Source: Sediminibacterium ginsengisoli (GTDB lineage Bacteria > Bacteroidota > Bacteroidia > Chitinophagales > Chitinophagaceae). From it: a stretch of DNA of 7,715 bases. Below the pieces are notes generated by a model. That model did not search any database. It saw only the letters and a program-made list of their open reading frames with translations, and was not told the DNA's origin. Position 1 is the first letter of the stretch; the number at the start of each line of letters is the position of its first letter. Positions 1-5,497 of the stretch are shown in pieces. The translations under genes and the position numbers were made by a program. Location: assembly GCA_945860335.1 (NCBI GenBank), contig CAMAQW010000080.1, positions 1 through 7,715 of the forward strand. The letters are read 5' to 3'.

Positions 1-10
1 CCTTTTTTCA

Positions 11-18
11 TACTTTTG
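11..18 (+). promoter_or_regulatory. Bacteroidota-type -7 promoter element of rpsA
   Basis: TACTTTTG fits the Bacteroidota primary-sigma -7 consensus TAnnTTTG exactly. The matching -33 element would fall before the window start, so it cannot be checked. Transcription would be expected to start about five to seven bases downstream, near positions 23-25, giving a leader of roughly 30 bases before the rpsA ATG at 54. The call rests on the motif match and its position just upstream of a highly expressed gene. Confidence 0.6.
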
Positions 19-21
19 CAC

Positions 22-46
22 CCCCGAATTCATTAAACCATCGGGG
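22..46 (+). promoter_or_regulatory. Hairpin in the rpsA 5' leader
   Basis: CCCCGA (22-27) is exactly complementary to TCGGGG (41-46), with a 13-base AT-rich loop. The 3' arm ends seven bases before the rpsA ATG. With the predicted start site, the 5' arm lies at or very near the 5' end of the mRNA. A GC-rich stem this close to the start codon could limit initiation or protect the mRNA end. S1 autoregulates its own translation in proteobacteria; a similar role here is inference only. If transcription starts after about position 25 the stem is partly lost. Confidence 0.45.
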
Positions 47-53
47 TTATTTT

Positions 54-1946
54 ATGCAAATTTTCCGTAAACAATTAAACGCAGATGCTCAGGACAGCAC
101 TGGTGCCGAGGCAACAGCTGTAACTGCGACAACAAATGCCCCTGAAGCAGCGCCAGTTGTAGAAACTGCGCACGACGATTTTGACTGGAGCATTGACAAA
201 CGTAACGTAAGTCATTATGCCGAAGCAGAAAGACAAAAGTATGATAAAGTGTATGATGACACTTTCGTACAAATCCAAGATGGCGAAATCATGAATGGTA
301 TCGTTGTTGCTTTAACTAAAACAGATGTTGTAATCAACATTGGTTTTAAAAGTGATGGCCTTATTTCTTCTAACGAATTCCGTGATCTTCAAGGATTAAA
401 AATTGGTGATGAAGTAGAAGTGATGGTTGTTGAAAAAGAAGACCGTCAAGGAAACTTACACCTTAGCCGCAAATCTGCGCGCATCTTCCGTGCTTGGGAA
501 AGAATTATGGAAGTGCACAAAACAGGTGAAGTGGTTACAGGTACTGTTACCAGTAAAACTAAAGGTGGCTTGATCGTTGATGTATTTGGTATGGAAACTT
601 TCTTACCAGGTTCTCAAATTGACGTGAAGCCAGTTACTGATTACGATCAGTTTGTTGGTAAAACAATGGAATTTAAAGTTGTAAAAATCAACGAAACCAT
701 TAAGAACGCAGTTGTATCACACAAAGCCCTTATCGAAAGCGATATCGAAGCACAACGTGCAGAGATCATGAGCAAATTAGAAAAAGGTCAAGTGTTAGAA
801 GGTGTTGTTAAAAACATCACTGACTTTGGTGCATTTATGGACTTAGGTGGACTTGATGGTTTATTATACATCACTGATATTTCATGGGGTCGTATCTCTC
901 ACCCTAGCGAAGTGGTGAAGATGGATCAAAAATTACAAGTGGTTGTATTAGACTTTGATGATGACAAAAAACGTATCAGCTTAGGTCTTAAGCAATTAAC
1001 TCCACACCCTTGGGATGTATTACCAGAAGGACTTTCAGAAGGTTCTGTGGTGAAAGGTAAAGTCGTAAACATTGAAGATTATGGTGCGTTCTTAGAAATT
1101 CAACCAGGTGTTGAAGGTCTAGTTCACGTATCTGAAATTACATGGGCTAACACACCAATCAACGCAAAAGAATTCTTTAAGTTACAAGATGAGTACGAAG
1201 CTAAAGTGGTAACACTTGATAAGGATGCACGCAAAATGAGCTTATCTATTAAGCAAATGAGCCAAGATCCTTGGAGCAGTATCGAATCTAAATTCCCTGA
1301 AAACAGCAAGCACAAAGGTCTTGTTAAAAACATTACTCCTTATGGTGTTTTTGTTGAAATGGAGCCAGGTATTGGTGGTATGATTCACATCAGCGATTTA
1401 AGCTGGTTAAAGCGTTTCAATCACCCTTCTGACTACACTAAAGTGGGCGATGCAATTGATATCATTATCTTAAGCATTGATAAAGAAAACAGAAAATTAC
1501 AATTAGGTCATAAGCAATTAGAAGAAGATCCTTGGACTGCATTAGAAGAAACTTTTGCAATTGGATCTGTTCATGAAGGTACCGTTACCCGTAAGGATGA
1601 CAAAGGTGCACTTGTACAATTACAATATGGCTTAGAAGGATTCGTACCTAACCGTCACTTGAACAGAGAAGATGGTACGCAGGTAAAAGCAGATGATACA
1701 GCGAAGTTTATGGTGATCGAATTTGATCGCAACGAAAAGCGTATTGTGTTATCACATGCTCGCCTTTGGGAACAAGTAATAGCTGAAGAAAAAGAAGTAG
1801 CTAAGAAAGAAGCCAAAGCGGAATCAGACAACACCAAGAAGGCAGTAAAGGCGGTTCAGTCTAAAGTAGAGAAGTCTACCTTAGGTGATTTGAGCGCACT
1901 TGCTGACATCAAGGCTAAATTGCAGGAAGGTGAAGGCGGGAACTAA
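54..1946 (+). CDS. rpsA: 30S ribosomal protein S1
   Basis: Encodes a 630-residue S1 protein, the mRNA-binding ribosomal protein that helps load transcripts onto the 30S subunit. Six OB-fold S1 domains are visible, beginning near residues 76, 158, 245, 330, 417 and 504; each opens with a G-x-V-x-x-G-x-V-like strand. Domains 3 to 5 are the most canonical, with DFGAFMDLGG, DYGAFLEIQPG and PYGVFVEMEPG. An Ala/Thr-rich variable N-terminal stretch (about 10-40) precedes a conserved HDDFDWSIDKRN segment, as in other Bacteroidota S1 proteins from memory. The C-terminus (about 574-630) is a charged Lys/Glu/Ala tail. The ATG at 54 is the only start that keeps the N-terminus, and no Shine-Dalgarno precedes it. 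S1 is expected to matter particularly in this phylum, where initiation relies little on Shine-Dalgarno pairing. Monocistronic between its own promoter and a strong terminator. Confidence 0.97.
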   Translation: MQIFRKQLNADAQDSTGAEATAVTATTNAPEAAPVVETAHDDFDWSIDKRNVSHYAEAERQKYDKVYDDTFVQIQDGEIMNGIVVALTKTDVVINIGFKSDGLISSNEFRDLQGLKIGDEVEVMVVEKEDRQGNLHLSRKSARIFRAWERIMEVHKTGEVVTGTVTSKTKGGLIVDVFGMETFLPGSQIDVKPVTDYDQFVGKTMEFKVVKINETIKNAVVSHKALIESDIEAQRAEIMSKLEKGQVLEGVVKNITDFGAFMDLGGLDGLLYITDISWGRISHPSEVVKMDQKLQVVVLDFDDDKKRISLGLKQLTPHPWDVLPEGLSEGSVVKGKVVNIEDYGAFLEIQPGVEGLVHVSEITWANTPINAKEFFKLQDEYEAKVVTLDKDARKMSLSIKQMSQDPWSSIESKFPENSKHKGLVKNITPYGVFVEMEPGIGGMIHISDLSWLKRFNHPSDYTKVGDAIDIIILSIDKENRKLQLGHKQLEEDPWTALEETFAIGSVHEGTVTRKDDKGALVQLQYGLEGFVPNRHLNREDGTQVKADDTAKFMVIEFDRNEKRIVLSHARLWEQVIAEEKEVAKKEAKAESDNTKKAVKAVQSKVEKSTLGDLSALADIKAKLQEGEGGN

Positions 1947-1973
1947 TTAGTCCCCTTTCATTAGGAATAGGTC

Positions 1974-2017
1974 AAAAAGCTGTCTAACCACCCGGTTAGG
2001 CAGCTTTTTATATTTTT
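1974..2017 (+). terminator. Intrinsic terminator after rpsA
   Basis: Bases 1974-1989 pair with 1994-2009 over 16 positions, with one G-T wobble and a four-base loop (ACCC). The core GCTGTCTAACC/GGTTAGGCAGC is flanked by A5 on the left and T5 on the right, and more T-rich sequence follows to 2017. It begins 27 bases after the rpsA stop. The A-tract could make it work in both directions, but both flanking genes are on the + strand. Confidence 0.92.
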
Positions 2018-2074
2018 CTTAACTAGTTGATAGTCAATATCCGAAATCAAATTTCTAATTTGCTAACAATTAAC

Positions 2075-2082
2075 TAATTTTG
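2075..2082 (+). promoter_or_regulatory. -7 promoter element of bamD-rpoZ
   Basis: TAATTTTG matches the Bacteroidota -7 consensus TAnnTTTG and lies between the rpsA terminator and bamD. No clear TTG/TTTG is present at the usual -33 spacing (about 2050-2056); a TTTG at 2059-2062 is too close. The G of the box is only nine bases before the bamD ATG at 2092, so the predicted transcript has a leader of about two to five bases. This is the only exact match I found in the 145-base intergenic region. Confidence 0.5.
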
Positions 2083-2091
2083 CCAACTTGT

Positions 2092-2889
2092 ATGAATAGA
2101 ATTGTAATTGTTTTTTTGGCGGCTTTTATACTGGTTTCCTGCTCCTCAAAGTTTTCTAAAATCTTAAAGAGCAAAGACGTCGAGTATAAGTATAAGATGG
2201 CGGAGCAGTTTTATGCTAAAAAAGATTACAGCAAAGCACAAGTATTGTACGAAGATATTTTTCAGGTGATGAAAGGTACCCCTCGTTACGAAGACATGTA
2301 TTACAAATTCGCGTATTCTTATTATTATCAAAAAGATTACTCGAACGCCGAAAACTTGTTTAAGAATTTCTTGGAAAACTTTCCGAGTTCTAGCAAGTTG
2401 GAAGAAATAGAATACATGCGAGCGTATTCGTTCTTTAAAGAATCACCAAAAGTAGATTTAGATCAAACCAATACCAATAAAACCATGCAGTTAATGCAGG
2501 TATTTATTAATGGTCATCCAGGTTCTAAGAGAGTGCTGGATGCAACAGAAATTATAGATCAGTGTAGAGAGAAGTTAGAAGAAAAAGAATTTAAAGCAGC
2601 ACAGCTTTATTTAAACTTAGGTTATTATAAAGCAGCAGCTGTGGCTTTTGGTAATGTGTCTGATAATTTTCCGGATTCAAAAAAAGCGGATTTATATAAG
2701 TACCAAGTAGTGGTATCTTATTATAAATATGCCGAAATGAGTTACGAAGAAAAGCAACAAGAGCGTTATGCAAAAGTGATTGTAGAAGCAGATGATTTTT
2801 TAGAACGCTACAATACAAGTAAGTATGTGGCTGATGTAAATAAATACAAAACAGCATCTTCAAATTATTTAAACAATACAAAAAAATGA
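2092..2889 (+). CDS. bamD: Outer membrane protein assembly factor BamD (lipoprotein)
   Basis: Encodes a 265-residue outer-membrane lipoprotein of the BAM complex, which inserts beta-barrel proteins. The N-terminus is a lipoprotein signal peptide with Arg3, a hydrophobic core and lipobox LVSC, making Cys17 the lipidated residue. The rest is helical with TPR-like repeats. Examples are AEQFYAKKDYSKAQVLYEDI, FAYSYYYQKDYSNAENLFKNF ending FPSS, and LYLNLGYYKAAAVAFGNV ending FPDS. This is the BamD/ComL pattern and a usual length. I chose the ATG at 2092. An in-frame TTG at 2080 would place start codons inside the promoter box and add a Cys-containing extension before the signal peptide. The stop overlaps the rpoZ start (ATGA), so the two are translationally coupled or at least co-transcribed. 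No Shine-Dalgarno is seen. Confidence 0.93.
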   Translation: MNRIVIVFLAAFILVSCSSKFSKILKSKDVEYKYKMAEQFYAKKDYSKAQVLYEDIFQVMKGTPRYEDMYYKFAYSYYYQKDYSNAENLFKNFLENFPSSSKLEEIEYMRAYSFFKESPKVDLDQTNTNKTMQLMQVFINGHPGSKRVLDATEIIDQCREKLEEKEFKAAQLYLNLGYYKAAAVAFGNVSDNFPDSKKADLYKYQVVVSYYKYAEMSYEEKQQERYAKVIVEADDFLERYNTSKYVADVNKYKTASSNYLNNTKK

Positions 2890-3230
2890 GTAAGCTAAGA
2901 AGACAATTAAGTGCCAACACACCAAGTGTTGTTGAAACGAAGAGCCTAATAGATATTAAAGCAAAAACTGGTAATTTATACGAGTCTATTGCGATTGTAG
3001 CACGTAGAGCCAATCAAATCAATGTATCTATCAGAGAAGAATTGCACAACAAATTGGAAGAGTTTGCTAGCCACACTGATAGCCTAGAAGAAATTCATGA
3101 AAACAAAGAGCAAATCGAAATCTCTAGAGCTTACGAGAAAATGCCTAACCCAGCAATTTTAGCAACACAAGAATTTATGGAAGGCAAAGTGTATTACAGA
3201 AAAAACGAAGACAACGATTTATTCCGTTAA
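2886..3230 (+). CDS. rpoZ: DNA-directed RNA polymerase omega subunit
   Basis: Encodes a 114-residue protein resembling the Bacteroidota form of the omega subunit, a small RNA polymerase subunit that assists folding and assembly of beta'. The core segment GNLYESIAIVARRANQINV (about residues 29-47) matches the conserved omega helix with its A-x-R-A-x-Q-I signature. It is followed by a Glu-rich helix (EELHNKLEEFASHTDSLEEI) and the YEKMPNPAILATQEF segment that I recall from Bacteroidota omega proteins. There is no signal peptide. The ATG lies within the bamD stop (ATGA overlap), and the gene ends 22 bases before an intrinsic terminator. Pairing of bamD with rpoZ is, from memory, common in Bacteroidota and supports the identification of this otherwise divergent small protein. 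Confidence 0.85.
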   Translation: MSKLRRQLSANTPSVVETKSLIDIKAKTGNLYESIAIVARRANQINVSIREELHNKLEEFASHTDSLEEIHENKEQIEISRAYEKMPNPAILATQEFMEGKVYYRKNEDNDLFR

Positions 3231-3252
3231 TTCAAGCAAATCTATTTTATAT

Positions 3253-3281
3253 AAAAGACAGTGTAATAACTGTCTTTTTTT
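3253..3281 (+). terminator. Intrinsic terminator after rpoZ
   Basis: AAAAGACAGT (3253-3262) pairs perfectly with ACTGTCTTTT (3269-3278) around a six-base loop, and the T-run continues to 3281. It lies 22 bases after the rpoZ stop and 30 bases before the next gene, separating the bamD-rpoZ unit from the PorD-like gene. The A-tract on the left means it could also terminate minus-strand transcription. Confidence 0.9.
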
Positions 3282-3311
3282 GTTATTTTAGAGTACGTTA
3301 TTTGGTCCAAT

Positions 3312-4235
3312 ATGAAGGTTGCTAAAACAGTATTTGTCTTTTTGTTGGTGCTCGTTTTTTCGGGTGCTAAAGCCCAGGAATTACAGGCTAGGGTAACTGT
3401 ACTGTCAAATAGGGTAGCCACAACGGTAGATCGTAAAATATTTGCAACATTACAAACGCAGTTAACCAATCTACTCAACAATAGAAAGTGGACTTCAGAT
3501 TTGTACAAGCCACAAGAAAAAATTGAATGCAGTTTTATAGTTAACATCGAGTCCATTGTTGAAACCAATGTATACAAAGCTACACTGAGCATTCAGGCAG
3601 CGCGTCCCGTGTATGGATCTAGTTACAAAGCAAGCATGGTTAATTTTCAGGACCCAGATGTTACGTTTAAATACCAAGAATTTCAGCCACTTGAATTTAA
3701 TGAAGCTAGGGTTCAAGGAACAGATGCTGGCACCGCTAATTTACCGGCTATTTTTGCATATTATGCTTATATGATTATTGGTTTAGATTATGATTCCTTT
3801 GCCCTTAAAGGCGGAGAACCGTATTTTAGAAAAGCCTTAAACATTGTAAATAATGCGCCCGAAGGAAAAGGCATACAAGGCTGGAAAATGTTTGATGGAC
3901 TTCGCAACCGTTTTTGGCTCGTAGAAAATGTAACCAATGCCCGTAACAATGTCATTCACGATATATTTTACGGTTATTACCGAAATGGTTTAGATCATTT
4001 GATTGACAACGAAACGCTTGCGCAAAGCTCAATATTAGCAGTGCTTATTCAACTGCAAGCTTTTGCGCAAGACAACCAAAATAGCATGATTCAGCAGTTT
4101 TTTTTACAAAGTAAATACACTGAATTATCAGGCATTTTTAAAAAGGCAAAAGCAGCCGAAAGGGTAAAAGCCACCGAATTATTAACGGTACTTGATCCTA
4201 CCAATGCGCCAAAATACAAAGAAGCACTTCAATGA
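3312..4235 (+). CDS. porD: DUF4835 family protein (PorD-like, type IX secretion associated)
   Basis: Encodes a 307-residue exported protein of the DUF4835 family; I recall current databases naming this family PorD of the type IX secretion system, but its molecular role is not clear to me. Residues 1-21 form a Sec signal peptide (basic start, FVFLLVLVF core, cleavage likely after AKA). The mature part shows family hallmarks: NRKWTSDLYKPQEKIECSF, the LSIQAARPVYGSSY segment, VTFKYQEFQPLEFNE, AYYAYMIIGLDYDSFALKGGEPYF, GWKMFDGLRNRFWL, YYRNGLDHL, and LDPTNAPKYKEAL at the end. It appears full length. The ATG at 3312 directly precedes the signal peptide. The stop overlaps the next start as ATGA, so it forms a unit with the DUF4296 lipoprotein. 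I found no exact -7 box upstream. Confidence 0.82.
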   Translation: MKVAKTVFVFLLVLVFSGAKAQELQARVTVLSNRVATTVDRKIFATLQTQLTNLLNNRKWTSDLYKPQEKIECSFIVNIESIVETNVYKATLSIQAARPVYGSSYKASMVNFQDPDVTFKYQEFQPLEFNEARVQGTDAGTANLPAIFAYYAYMIIGLDYDSFALKGGEPYFRKALNIVNNAPEGKGIQGWKMFDGLRNRFWLVENVTNARNNVIHDIFYGYYRNGLDHLIDNETLAQSSILAVLIQLQAFAQDNQNSMIQQFFLQSKYTELSGIFKKAKAAERVKATELLTVLDPTNAPKYKEALQ

Positions 4236-4582
4236 TCCACCGTACCATTTATATACTAGCATTTGCATTTGTACTTCTTGTTTCCTGTAATAGCGGGACG
4301 CCCAAAAATGTATTACCCGTTAATACCATGAAGGTAGTTATGTTTGATATGCTTAAGGCCGATGAATGGTATGCACGAAAACTAGCCGGAGATACGCTCA
4401 TGTTAAGGATTAAAGATGATATCCCTTTATACGAGCAGGTGTTTGCGGTGCACAAGCTTACCAAAAAAGATTTTTTTGATAGTTATCATTATTACGAGGC
4501 ACATCCTATAGCGTATAAAGAGCTAGTGGATTCACTGGAGTCATTTGCCAACATGCAAAAGCTAAAAACCATAAAAAAATAA
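4232..4582 (+). CDS. DUF4296 domain-containing lipoprotein
   Basis: Encodes a 116-residue predicted lipoprotein. The N-terminus has His3-Arg4, a hydrophobic stretch (IYILAFAFVLL) and lipobox LVSC, giving lipidated Cys19. The mature part fits the small DUF4296 family of Bacteroidota: PKNVLPVNTMKVVMFDMLKADEWYARK, then a helical region with YEQVFAVHKLTKKDFFDSYHYYEAHP. The D-F-x-x-S-x-x-Y-Y-x-x-H-P motif is the clearest family feature. The function of the family is unknown to me. It overlaps the PorD-like gene by four bases, suggesting a shared transcript and possibly a shared envelope role; that is inference. No terminator follows it before the peroxiredoxin gene 42 bases downstream, so read-through is possible. 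Confidence 0.75.
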   Translation: MIHRTIYILAFAFVLLVSCNSGTPKNVLPVNTMKVVMFDMLKADEWYARKLAGDTLMLRIKDDIPLYEQVFAVHKLTKKDFFDSYHYYEAHPIAYKELVDSLESFANMQKLKTIKK

Positions 4583-4624
4583 ACAATATTTATTCATACT
4601 TGTTACAATAAAAAACAAAAAACC

Positions 4625-5098
4625 ATGAGTTTAACAACTGGCACCTCAGCCCCTAATTTTAGTTTATTTGACACCGATAAAAATCAGGTTCATTTAGCAG
4701 ATCAAAAAGGTAAAAATGTAGTTTTATTATTTTTTCCTTTAGCATTCACTGGTGTTTGTACCACAGAGCTTTGTTCTATCAGAGACAATATTGCGGTATA
4801 CAATAATACAAGTGCTTCTGTATTTGGCGTTTCAGTAGATTCTTTATTTGCCCTAGGTAAGTTTAAAGAAGAGCAAAACCTAAACTTCCCTTTATTAAGC
4901 GATTTTAACAAAGAGGCTGCTAAGGCATTTGGCGTTTTATATGATGTATTTCCTGCATTTGAAATGCAAGGTGTTAGCAAGCGTGCTGCTTTTGTAATTG
5001 ACAAAGAAGGTGTTATTCAGTACGCCGAAGTTTGCCCAACACCTGGTGATTTACCAAACTTTACAGCAATTCAAGAAACCCTTGCTAAACTAGCTTAA
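4625..5098 (+). CDS. Peroxiredoxin (AhpC/TSA family, AhpE/BCP-like)
   Basis: Encodes a 157-residue thiol peroxidase that would reduce hydrogen peroxide and organic hydroperoxides in the cytoplasm; there is no signal peptide. The thioredoxin-fold N-terminus (GTSAPNFSLFDTDKNQVHLAD) is followed by the active site FPLAFTGVCTTELC at residues 37-50. Within the peroxiredoxin P-x-x-x-T-x-x-C motif, Pro38 and Thr42 lead to Cys45, the peroxidatic cysteine. Cys50, five residues later, matches the resolving-cysteine position of BCP/PrxQ enzymes. Arg120 (SKRAAFVID) fits the conserved active-site arginine. A third cysteine, Cys137, lies in EVCPTPGDLPN. The FPLAFTGVC form is closer to AhpE, the CTTELC spacing closer to BCP, so I leave the subfamily open. 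The leader is A-rich with no Shine-Dalgarno, typical of this phylum. Confidence 0.9.
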   Translation: MSLTTGTSAPNFSLFDTDKNQVHLADQKGKNVVLLFFPLAFTGVCTTELCSIRDNIAVYNNTSASVFGVSVDSLFALGKFKEEQNLNFPLLSDFNKEAAKAFGVLYDVFPAFEMQGVSKRAAFVIDKEGVIQYAEVCPTPGDLPNFTAIQETLAKLA

Positions 5099-5110
5099 TT
5101 TAGTTTGTTG

Positions 5111-5118
5111 TATCTTTG
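5111..5118 (+). promoter_or_regulatory. -7 promoter element of the mini T9SS-domain gene
   Basis: TATCTTTG matches TAnnTTTG exactly and is placed 18 bases before the ATG at 5137, in the 38-base gap after the peroxiredoxin gene. The predicted leader is about 12 bases. The -33 element is not convincing; a TTG at 5082-5084 is somewhat too far upstream. The location and exact match support it, but no start site is proven. Confidence 0.5.
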
Positions 5119-5136
5119 TACTATTAGTTCAAAAGC

Positions 5137-5496
5137 ATGCAAAAAAAGAACTTCATTATAGTTGGTATATTATTTATCATTACCTCCAGTTTTACACCTG
5201 GAGGTAATGGTTTTTATGACTCTTTTTTTAGCGCACCTGCAACCGCTAAAGTGATTCGCTTTTATCCCAACCCTGCTACCACAGTTATCAACTTTGAATT
5301 TGATAAATCGGTAGCGTCTACAAGCGTCATCGCAATCTATAGTTTTTATGGAAAAAAAATGAGCGAGCAGCGTTTATCAACGAATAAAGTAAGCTTTATT
5401 TTAGACGATAATTACACCCGCGGCTTGTATGTTTTTCAACTCCGCGACCAAGCAGGCAGGCTCATTGAGTCTGGTAAATTTCAAGTAAACAAGTAG
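5137..5496 (+). CDS. Small secreted protein with T9SS type A sorting domain
   Basis: Encodes a 119-residue protein made almost entirely of a signal peptide and a T9SS C-terminal sorting domain. Residues 1-18 have two lysines plus a hydrophobic core (FIIVGILFIIT); the cleavage site is unclear. After a short Gly/Phe/Ser linker, residues about 40-119 fit the Por_Secre_tail (type A) pattern: IRFYPNPATTVINFEFD, then YSFYGKKM, the turn TRGLYVFQLRDQAGRLI, and the terminal SGKFQVNK. Normally this domain is the last 70-90 residues of a much larger exported enzyme or adhesin and directs passage through the T9SS and surface attachment. Here no cargo domain is visible. It might be a small surface protein or the remnant of a longer gene. 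The reading frame is intact with its own promoter. It contains a terminator-like hairpin at 5176-5215, and its stop lies one base from the convergent methyltransferase stop. Confidence 0.8.
   Translation: MQKKNFIIVGILFIITSSFTPGGNGFYDSFFSAPATAKVIRFYPNPATTVINFEFDKSVASTSVIAIYSFYGKKMSEQRLSTNKVSFILDDNYTRGLYVFQLRDQAGRLIESGKFQVNK
5176..5215 (+). repeat. Terminator-like inverted repeat inside the 5' coding region
   Basis: CATTACCTCCAG (5178-5189) is perfectly complementary to CTGGAGGTAATG (5198-5209), with an eight-base loop. The stem extends by a T-G wobble (5177/5210) and an A-T pair (5176/5211). T5 (5211-5215) follows, and T7 is at 5223-5229. On the + strand this has the form of an intrinsic terminator, but it lies 40-75 bases into an open reading frame. 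The right arm holds GGAGGT and the left arm its complement ACCTCC. It could act as an attenuator, an mRNA structure that slows translation after the signal peptide, or be chance. Confidence 0.6.
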
Positions 5497-5497
5497 T

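Noticed and set aside
1..10. T-run at the window edge as the tail of an upstream terminator
   Set aside because: No stem is visible within the window, so it cannot be supported.
2019..2076. Repeated TTAACTA (2019-2025 and 2070-2076) and GAAAT/ATTTC (2044-2056) in the rpsA-bamD gap
   Set aside because: These are short AT-rich matches expected by chance in intergenic sequence of this composition.
2080..2091. TTG at 2080 as the bamD start
   Set aside because: It lies within the -7 promoter box, adds four residues including a Cys ahead of the signal peptide, and the ATG at 2092 gives a textbook lipoprotein signal.
2591..3013. Minus-strand open frame of 140 codons across the bamD-rpoZ junction
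   Set aside because: It is antisense to two well-supported genes, has no recognisable domain and a composition typical of a reverse-frame shadow.
4583..4624. Promoter for the peroxiredoxin gene near TACTTGTTAC
   Set aside because: It does not match TAnnTTTG, and no terminator separates this gene from the DUF4296 gene, so read-through explains expression as well.
5207..5254. GGAGGT followed by ATG at 5207, a possible internal start for a 15-residue out-of-frame peptide
   Set aside because: The spacing between GGAGGT and ATG is only one base, too short for initiation; the motif is locked in a stem, and this phylum uses Shine-Dalgarno little.
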